Of a stretch of 6,860 bases of DNA, positions 1-5,385 are shown piece by piece; within the stretch, counting starts at the first letter, position 1; the number at the start of each line of letters is the position of its first letter. Below the pieces are notes generated by a model, which was not told the origin of the DNA, did not search any database, and was given only the letters and a program-made list of their open reading frames with translations. The translations under genes and the position numbers were made by a program. This DNA comes from an uncultured Opitutaceae bacterium (GTDB lineage Bacteria; Verrucomicrobiota; Verrucomicrobiae; Opitutales; Opitutaceae), in NCBI GenBank assembly GCA_946482625.1, contig CAMLSH010000211.1:1-6860 (forward strand), written 5' to 3'.

Positions 1-115
1 TGGCGATGTCGGGGTTGACGTCGGAGTGGTTGTTGAAAACGCGCGACACGGTGCCGACGGCGACGCCCGCGGCGCGGGCTACGTCGGTGATCGTGACTTT
101 GGATTTTTTGCTCAT
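1..115 (-). CDS. LacI-family transcriptional regulator, N-terminal DNA-binding part (partial, runs off left edge)
   Basis: Reading the minus strand from the ATG at 115-113 gives 38 codons before the window edge. They start MSKKSKVTITDVARAAG and continue through VAVGTVSRVFNNHSDVN. This is the classic LacI/GalR helix-turn-helix: the T-I-x-D-V-A-x-x-A-G-V first helix and turn, then the T-V-S-R-V-x-N recognition helix. Residues equivalent to LacI Tyr17-Gln18 are Val-Gly here, and the Arg equivalent to LacI Arg22 is kept, so its operator should differ from lacO. Only the DNA-binding domain is visible; the hinge and the sugar-binding domain lie outside the window. The gene is divergent from the carbohydrate-enzyme operon, with the palindromes at 195-236 upstream. 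By family knowledge it would bind there and release on binding a sugar or sugar derivative, but the ligand cannot be told. No clear Shine-Dalgarno precedes the start. Confidence 0.9.
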   Translation of the reverse strand, partial: MSKKSKVTITDVARAAGVAVGTVSRVFNNHSDVNPDIA

Positions 116-182
116 TGAGGGCGGATGCGAGGGGAGGGGTGCGAAAGAAAGCGTGGAATATGCCGGGGTGGGAACAAAAACA

Positions 183-209
183 TTGACAGGTTAGTTCATG
201 AAATACATT
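183..209 (+). promoter_or_regulatory. Possible rightward promoter for the leader/structured RNA
   Basis: A perfect TTGACA lies at 183-188 and a TACATT at 204-209, with a spacer of 15 bases, shorter than the usual 17. If used, it would start near 216, inside or just before the 16-bp palindrome, and would transcribe the structured region and the terminator at 531-559. The short spacer and the imperfect -10 make this weak. It overlaps the candidate leftward promoter. Confidence 0.25.
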
Positions 210-215
210 CGTCAA
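188..215 (-). promoter_or_regulatory. Possible promoter of the LacI-type regulator
   Basis: On the minus strand TTGACG (215-210) is followed after 16 bases by TAACCT (193-188). The -35 is a good match to the sigma-70 consensus and the -10 a poor one. It would start transcription about 65-70 bases before the regulator's ATG. The 8-bp palindrome at 195-202 lies inside the spacer, which would suit autorepression. Assigned by eye only. Confidence 0.3.
195..202. promoter_or_regulatory. Palindromic half of a candidate operator pair (TTCATGAA)
   Basis: TTCATGAA is a perfect 8-bp palindrome. With its right flank it shares the octamer ATGAAATA (198-205) with the larger palindrome at 221-236. The two centres (198.5 and 228.5) are 30 bp apart, close to three helical turns, so two dimers could sit on the same DNA face. 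It falls in the spacer of the possible leftward promoter. Confidence 0.45.
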
Positions 216-220
216 CGCCA

Positions 221-236
221 TATTTCATATGAAATA
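221..236. promoter_or_regulatory. Perfect 16-bp palindrome, candidate operator for the LacI-type regulator
   Basis: TATTTCATATGAAATA reads identically on both strands across all 16 bases, in an AT-rich patch of otherwise GC-rich DNA. It lies 105 bp upstream of the LacI-type start codon, where an autoregulatory operator would be expected. Most LacI-family operators have a central CpG and this one has a central AT step, so another regulator (AraC or GntR type) is possible. The palindrome is seen directly; the protein partner is inferred. Confidence 0.55.
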
Positions 237-319
237 GTTATCGGGCGCGTTGAAAAGCCCGGCCGATAAATTCGAATCCTGCTCAACCTTCAACCCTTCA
301 GCCTTCGTCCTCATGTGTG

Positions 320-487
320 ATCATCTGCGTACCGCGGGTCTTTCCTATGTTGATGCGGTCGCGCTCCGGAACTTTTCGGTCCGCGCCCGGCCAACGGCGG
401 GGAAATGCGGCGGGCAGGCTTCTTTGGAATTTTGCATCCTAAACCCGGACGATCTGCGCTGGGGTAGTGCGGTCGTTCGCGGATGAT
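320..487 (+). ncRNA. Candidate structured small RNA with 6S-like architecture
   Basis: No convincing protein gene fits here, but the plus strand folds well by hand. ATCATCTGCG (320-329) pairs with CGCGGATGAT (478-487) over 10 bp including one G-U. ACCGC (331-335) pairs with GCGGT (469-473). A bubble of 16 bases (336-351) faces 30 bases (439-468), and GATGC (352-356) pairs with GCATC (434-438). Inside, 379-384 pairs with 410-415, and 386-392 pairs with 396-402 with one G-G mismatch. Closing stem, large asymmetric central bubble and long apical arm, about 170 nt in all, is the layout of 6S RNA, which mimics an open promoter for the housekeeping RNA polymerase. GCGCTCCG and CGGTCCG in the arm also recall the E. 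coli molecule as I remember it. The G-U pairs (326-481, 380-414) favour the plus strand. It could instead be an unrelated leader element; no covariance was tested. Confidence 0.4.
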
Positions 488-530
488 GCAATCAAGCGGA
501 TTGGCGCAAGCCGTTCCGTTTTGGGTGTGA

Positions 531-559
531 GGGCCGGTGTGTGCAGCACCGGCCCTTTT
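531..559 (+). terminator. Strong intrinsic terminator in the leader
   Basis: GGGCCGGTG (531-539) and CACCGGCCC (547-555) form a perfect 9-bp stem with a 7-base loop, followed directly by TTTT (556-559). This is a rightward Rho-independent terminator. It ends 175 bases before the first enzyme gene and 43 bases after the structured RNA. It therefore most likely ends that RNA's transcript, or acts as an attenuator for the operon. No protein gene upstream on this strand would need it. Confidence 0.8.
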
Positions 560-734
560 CCCCGGACAACTTTTTTGCGGAACACACAGCCATTGCCCTG
601 CGCGTGCGTCAGGCTGCAACCGCGTGAATTTCCTCAACCCTTCTTCTTTCCCTGTGCTCTCCTGGCCCTTCAATCGATTCTTCGCTGAAGCGCTGGCTCG
701 AATACTGAATTTTTAATCTTCAAATTCCCGATCG
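560..734 (+). other. Leader between terminator and first enzyme gene, with inverted repeat
   Basis: This stretch has no supportable gene. It is pyrimidine-rich around 630-670 and turns AT-rich at 701-727. GAATTT (707-712) and AAATTC (722-727) form an exact inverted repeat with a 9-base spacer, ending 7 bases before the start codon at 735. It may be a small operator or an RNA hairpin at the translation start. If the terminator at 531-559 is efficient, the operon promoter must lie here, but I find no good -35/-10 pair. Confidence 0.3.
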
Positions 735-2294
735 ATGCCCCGTTTTTGCCGCCTTTCCGGATTAGTCGCAGCACTGATTGTTTTCCCTGTCATTGTCTCC
801 GCCCGCGTCGACAGCCCGTCGGTACTCAAGCCGGAGGCGTTCGCGCACCATATCGAGTATTTCAACACGATGGAGAACGAGAACGTCACCAATCTCGTTC
901 CCAACGCGCAATCGTGGGAGTGGTTGCAGGCGCAGGTACCGTTCTTCGAGTGCTCTCAACCTGAGGTGGAGCAGATTTACTGGTATCGCTGGTGGTCGCT
1001 CCGAAAGCATCTGCGAAAGGCGGAAAGCGGGCATTTCGTTTTCACGGAGTTTCTCACGCGTCCGAACCCCGTCAGTAGCGGACTGGGGCATCACTTGATG
1101 GAGATGCGCTGGCTTCGCGATCAGGCGCCGATCGACAGCTACGTCGAGTACTGGCTGCGCCGGGGGGAACAAGGCAAGCCGCAGACCCGTCTGCGTTTCT
1201 ATTCAAGCTGGCTGCAGGACGCGCTTTACCAGCGCTGGATGGTGACGCGTGACACCGCTGTCCTCACGGGCCTGCTCGACGATCTGGTTTCGGATTATGA
1301 CGTGTGGGAAAAAAGCAAACAGCGCCCCGACGGCCTGTATTGGCAATACGACGTCAGAGACGCGATGGAGGAATCCATCAGCGGCTCGCGGACCAAGAAA
1401 AACATCCGCCCGACGATCAACAGCTACATGTTCGCCAACGCCCGCGCGCTCGCCGCCATCGCCCGCCTTGCCGGGAAGGACGACATCGCGACTACGTTCG
1501 ACGCCAAAGCCACCGAACTCCGCAAACTCACGCTCGCCTCATTGTGGGATGCCGACGCGGAGTTCTTCAAAGTCCGCCTTGAGGATGGTCCGCTCGCCGA
1601 TGTGCGCGAGGCGATCGGTTTCATCCCGTGGTATTTCGGATTACCCGAGAAAAACGCGGGCTACGAAGCCGCCTGGCGCCAATTTTCGAATACAGAAGGT
1701 TTCAACGCCCCGTTCGGCATCACGACCGCCGAGCGGCGTCATCCGCGTTTCCGGTCGCACGGTGTCGGCACCTGCGAGTGGGACGGCGCTATCTGGCCTT
1801 ATGCGACGTCGCAGACACTCGTGGCGCTCGCGAATGTTCTCCGCGACTATCCGCAGCCCGAGCCCGCGATCGTGACCAAGCGCGACTTCTTTGACGCGTT
1901 TGTCGATTACACGCGCGCCCATCGCTACGACGGCTTGCCGTACATCGGCGAATATCAGGACGAGCTTACCGGCCAGTGGCTCAAAGGCCGCGACGAGCGC
2001 AGCCGTTATTACAACCACTCTACCTACGCTGATCTGCTCATCACAGGTCTGGTCGGCCTTCGTCCGCGCGCGGATGATGTCGTCGAAATCCACTCGCTGC
2101 TGCCTGCCAATTCATGGAGCTGGTTCTGCCTCGATAACGTCCGTTATCACGACCGTGCGCTCACAATCATCTGGGACAAAGACGGCAAACGGTACAATCG
2201 CGGCAAAGGCCTGATCGTGCTCGTGGATGGGCAGGAAATCGCCCGGGGCGAAACGCTCGCGCCGCTCACCGCGTGTCTACCCGAAAAGTCCTGA
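735..2294 (+). CDS. Secreted MGH1/GH63-like (alpha/alpha)6 glycoside hydrolase
   Basis: A 519-residue protein with a signal peptide (residues 1-23, probably cut after VSA). The body is alpha-helical and of the six-hairpin glycosidase type, related to MGH1-like, GH63 and GH37 enzymes. Recognisable stretches are DGLYWQYDVRDAMEES (199-214), then RPTINSYMFANARALAAIA (225 onward), CEWDGAIWPYATSQTL (347 onward) and YNHSTYADLLITGL (from 426). Acidic residues Asp206, Asp209, Glu212 and Glu348 are catalytic candidates by position in these conserved blocks, not by proof. A short beta-rich tail (about 440-519) closes the protein. A TAA stop in frame at 714-716 makes the ATG at 735 the first start; no Shine-Dalgarno is seen. 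It is first in a tight operon, with the stop 4 bases before the next ATG. Substrate unknown: it hydrolyses a glycosidic bond, but linkage and sugar cannot be read from the sequence. Confidence 0.8.
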   Translation: MPRFCRLSGLVAALIVFPVIVSARVDSPSVLKPEAFAHHIEYFNTMENENVTNLVPNAQSWEWLQAQVPFFECSQPEVEQIYWYRWWSLRKHLRKAESGHFVFTEFLTRPNPVSSGLGHHLMEMRWLRDQAPIDSYVEYWLRRGEQGKPQTRLRFYSSWLQDALYQRWMVTRDTAVLTGLLDDLVSDYDVWEKSKQRPDGLYWQYDVRDAMEESISGSRTKKNIRPTINSYMFANARALAAIARLAGKDDIATTFDAKATELRKLTLASLWDADAEFFKVRLEDGPLADVREAIGFIPWYFGLPEKNAGYEAAWRQFSNTEGFNAPFGITTAERRHPRFRSHGVGTCEWDGAIWPYATSQTLVALANVLRDYPQPEPAIVTKRDFFDAFVDYTRAHRYDGLPYIGEYQDELTGQWLKGRDERSRYYNHSTYADLLITGLVGLRPRADDVVEIHSLLPANSWSWFCLDNVRYHDRALTIIWDKDGKRYNRGKGLIVLVDGQEIARGETLAPLTACLPEKS

Positions 2295-2298
2295 ACTC

Positions 2299-5200
2299 AT
2301 GCGCTGCGTATCCAGATTGTCCCGCTCTCTACTCCCGGCGCTGCTTTTCGTCGCGACCGTCGTGGCGGGCCGGGCGGTCCAGGTCGCTCCGCCCGTCAAG
2401 CCGGCCAAAGACGGTACGCTCGTCTACGAAGTCTATGCGCGAGGCGACCGCGTGCCGGATTTCTCTGGAGCCGGTTATCGCGGCGGCGGCGTGGCGGTAC
2501 CGTTCGTCCCTGCCCGCGTTCGTGTGACGCCGGCGGAAGGCGACGATAGCGCGCGTATCCAGATGGCCCTGGATTATGTTTCGTCGCTTGCGCCCGACGC
2601 CTCCGGGTTTCGCGGCGCAGTTGAGCTTGCGCCGGGACGCTACGAACTCGCCGGCCGGCTCCGGATCGCGGCGAGTGGCGTGGTTTTGCGCGGAGCCGGC
2701 GCGGGTGCGGGCGGTACGACGCTGGTTGCGACCGGTCATGATCGCACTGCGCTTGTTTCCATCGCGGGGAAAAACGACCGCGCGGCCTCCGGTCCGATCT
2801 TTTTATCGACCGACCAGTATGTGCCAGTCGGCGCCAGCCGGCTTCACTTGAACGAGGCGGGCGACCTGCGCGTGGGCGACCGCGTTGTCATCGAGCGCCC
2901 GAGTCCCAAGGCGTGGATCGAGCGGCTCGGCATGCACGTCGCCCCGGCGCGTACGCCGTTTCAATGGAAGCCCGGCCAGCAAAATATTTCGTGGGAGCGG
3001 GCGGTCACTGCTCTCAAGGGCAGCGAGATCGCGCTCGATGCGCCGCTGACGACGTCGTCGGAGAAAGCGCTTGGCGGTGCGACCATCACGCCGATCGTCT
3101 GGCCGGGCCGGATCGAAAACGTCGGCGTGGAAAATCTCCGTTGCGAATCGACGTTTGATTCCGCCAATCCCTTCGACGAACAGCATGCATGGGAAGGCAT
3201 CCGTCTCGACGCCGTTCGCGATGGGTGGGTGCGCGCTGTGACGTTTGTGCACTTCGCCGGTTCCGCCGTCTACGTTTCCGAAAGCGCAAGCCGGGTGACC
3301 GTGCAGGACTGCACTTCGCTCGCGCCTGTGTCGGAGGTTGGCGGATACCGCCGGCTCACGTTTCACACGAGCGGGCAGCGCACGCTTTTCCTGCGCTGCC
3401 GTGCCGAAGATGGTCTAAACGACTTCACGGTCGGCTATCTCGCCGCCGGCCCCAACGCGTTCGTCGAATGCCACGCGGAACGCTCCGGCGGTTTCAGCGG
3501 CGGTATCGGCGTCTGGGCGTCAGGCGTGTTGTTCGATAACGTTCACATCGATGGCGGCGAACTCCGGCTCGATAATCTCGAAAGCTACAACCAAGGCGCG
3601 GGCTGGGCCGCCGCCAACTCCGTGATCTGGGAGGCCAGCGCGGGTCGCTTCGTCGTGCGCACGCCGCCCGGCGCGAACAACTGGGCGGTGGGTGTGTGGG
3701 GTCTGTTTGCAGGGGATGGCGCGTGGAGTAAGACCAGCGAGTTCGCCAGTCCGTCGAGCCTCTATCGCGCCCAACTGGCGGAACGTCTCGGCGAGGCGGC
3801 GCTCAAAACGCTTGAGCCATTTGAGCACGCGCTCGCCGCTGCTCGCCCGTCGCCTGCGCGCCCACTCGAAGAAGTCGTGCCCGATCTTGCCAGCCGGCTC
3901 GCCGCTCGCGCCGAGTCGCTCCGTGCTTCATCCGCGGGCGCGCCGCTTTCGCTCAAAAATGGACGTCTGGTGTCCGGAGATACCCTCCTCATCGGTCGGC
4001 AGACGGGAGTCGCTTGGTGGCGCGGACGGCTCGATCCCGCTCGCGCAGCCGAAACCGGCCCGAGCCTGACGCGTTTCGCTCCCGGTCGTAGTGGCCGCGG
4101 GCTTACGGACGATCTCGACGAACTGACCGACAAGATGCGTGCGTCCGGCCAGGTTGCGATGCGCCATCACTACGGGCTTTGGTACGAGCGCCGCCGGGAC
4201 GATCATCAGATGAACAAGCGGCCGGACGCCGATGTGTGGCCGCCGTTTTTCGAACAGCCGTTTGTACGCAGCGGTCAAGGCGAGGCGTGGGATCGTCTCA
4301 GTCGCTACGATCTCACGCGTTACAACCCTTGGTATTTTGACCGCCTCAAAACCTTTGCCGCGCTTGGTCGCACCAAGGGGCTCGTGCTGATCAACGAAAT
4401 GTTTTTCCAGCACAACATCATCGAATCCGGCGCCCACTGGGTCGATAGCCCGTGGCGTCCGGTGAACAACATCAACAACACCGGCTTCACCGAGCCGCCG
4501 CCTTTTACCGGCGACACGATCAAACTCGCGGACGAGTTCTACGACGTCACGCATCCGGTTCGCGCGCCGCTCTATCGTGCCTACATCCGCCAGTGCCTGG
4601 CCGCCCTCGCCGATCAGCCCAATGTCATTCATACGCTGAGCGAAGAGTATACCGGCCCGCTTCACTTCATGCAGTTCTGGCTCGATGTCGCCGGAGAGTG
4701 GATGCGCGAAACCGGCAAACGTCCGTTGCTAGCGCTCAGCGCCACGAAAGACGTGCAGGACGCGATTCTTGCCGATCATGCGCGCGCTCAACTGATCTCC
4801 GTGATCGACCTGAAATACTGGTTTCGCACGGACCGTGACGACGAGTTTGCCCCGAAAGGCGGCGAAAGTCTCGCTCCTCGCCAGTATCTGCGGAGTTGGA
4901 AAGGGGGCCGCCCGAGCGCGGCGTCCATAGCGTCCATGGTACGTGAATACCGCACAAAATTTCCCGATAAGGCCGTGATTGCCGAGCTCAACGAAGCCGA
5001 TGGCTGGGCTTTCGCGTTTGCCGGCGGCTCGTTCCCGGAGCTTCCGCCGCAGACCGACCCCGCGTTCCTTGCCGCGCTCGCGCGTTGTGTGCCATCCACG
5101 TCGGCCGCCGCCGGTGTCGATGCGCCCTCCGACGCGGTTGTGCTCTCTGGCGAGCGCGGCGAGCGTATCGTTTATCTCCCAAAAGGAGGCAGTCTCCGCC

Positions 5201-5343
5201 TTTCCCGAAACGCTTCCGCTGCTGCCGATGCTGCTGCGCTCACGCCTGTCGCAGTCGACCTCGTCACGGGTGCGGTGAACGTCGGTAGGGATCTTTCCAC
5301 GCCCGCCGGTAAGGCTTCCGTAATCTGGTTCCGGCTACCCTGA
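2299..5343 (+). CDS. Secreted beta-helix + DUF6298-type domain protein, putative polysaccharide-active enzyme
   Basis: A 1014-residue protein. I chose the ATG at 2299, four bases after the previous stop, because a signal peptide (residues 1 to about 24, hydrophobic LLPALLFVATVVAG) follows it at once; a longer reading frame from 2227 would bury it and overlap the upstream gene. Residues about 50-435 look like a right-handed beta-helix of the pectate-lyase type: DFSGAGYRGG, the DDSARIQMALD block (82-92), GVVLRGAGAG (127-136), then repeated short strand/turn units. Residues about 600-910 match the DUF6298 type: GLWYERRRDDH (626-636), YNPWYFDRL (675-683), SPWRPVNNINNTGF (717-730), TLSEEYTGP (779-787) and KAVIAELNEADG (891-902). 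Glu783, and less surely Glu896 or Glu899, are candidate catalytic acids on a barrel-like fold. A beta-rich tail ends it. Likely acts outside the cell on a branched glycan; the reaction is unknown. Confidence 0.8.
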   Translation: MRCVSRLSRSLLPALLFVATVVAGRAVQVAPPVKPAKDGTLVYEVYARGDRVPDFSGAGYRGGGVAVPFVPARVRVTPAEGDDSARIQMALDYVSSLAPDASGFRGAVELAPGRYELAGRLRIAASGVVLRGAGAGAGGTTLVATGHDRTALVSIAGKNDRAASGPIFLSTDQYVPVGASRLHLNEAGDLRVGDRVVIERPSPKAWIERLGMHVAPARTPFQWKPGQQNISWERAVTALKGSEIALDAPLTTSSEKALGGATITPIVWPGRIENVGVENLRCESTFDSANPFDEQHAWEGIRLDAVRDGWVRAVTFVHFAGSAVYVSESASRVTVQDCTSLAPVSEVGGYRRLTFHTSGQRTLFLRCRAEDGLNDFTVGYLAAGPNAFVECHAERSGGFSGGIGVWASGVLFDNVHIDGGELRLDNLESYNQGAGWAAANSVIWEASAGRFVVRTPPGANNWAVGVWGLFAGDGAWSKTSEFASPSSLYRAQLAERLGEAALKTLEPFEHALAAARPSPARPLEEVVPDLASRLAARAESLRASSAGAPLSLKNGRLVSGDTLLIGRQTGVAWWRGRLDPARAAETGPSLTRFAPGRSGRGLTDDLDELTDKMRASGQVAMRHHYGLWYERRRDDHQMNKRPDADVWPPFFEQPFVRSGQGEAWDRLSRYDLTRYNPWYFDRLKTFAALGRTKGLVLINEMFFQHNIIESGAHWVDSPWRPVNNINNTGFTEPPPFTGDTIKLADEFYDVTHPVRAPLYRAYIRQCLAALADQPNVIHTLSEEYTGPLHFMQFWLDVAGEWMRETGKRPLLALSATKDVQDAILADHARAQLISVIDLKYWFRTDRDDEFAPKGGESLAPRQYLRSWKGGRPSAASIASMVREYRTKFPDKAVIAELNEADGWAFAFAGGSFPELPPQTDPAFLAALARCVPSTSAAAGVDAPSDAVVLSGERGERIVYLPKGGSLRLSRNASAAADAAALTPVAVDLVTGAVNVGRDLSTPAGKASVIWFRLP

Positions 5344-5385
5344 ACTGTTGCGCGCATCACTCCCGCAAGCCCCCGCCTTTTCCCA

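Noticed and set aside
6..194. A 62-codon open frame on the plus strand
   Set aside because: Antisense to the well-recognised LacI-type DNA-binding domain.
250..688. Short open frames in the leader on both strands (250-486 +, 467-688 +, 311-673 -)
   Set aside because: They cross the stable hairpins and the terminator, show no family resemblance, and have no Shine-Dalgarno or codon pattern like the real genes.
1249..1875. A 208-codon open frame on the plus strand
   Set aside because: An alternative frame inside the six-hairpin hydrolase; the product is Ser/Arg/Pro-rich, as expected of a shifted frame in GC-rich DNA.
2227..2298. A 24-codon N-terminal extension of the beta-helix protein
   Set aside because: It would overlap the upstream gene by 68 bases and place a basic stretch before the signal peptide; the ATG at 2299 gives a normal secretion signal.
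3928..4665. A 245-codon open frame on the minus strand
   Set aside because: Antisense shadow of the DUF6298-type region, with no recognisable domain and no promoter or ribosome-binding context.
4919..4937. Near-tandem repeat of GCGTCCAT
   Set aside because: Two copies within coding sequence encoding an ordinary Ala-Ser-Ile-Ala-Ser-Met stretch; no sign of function.
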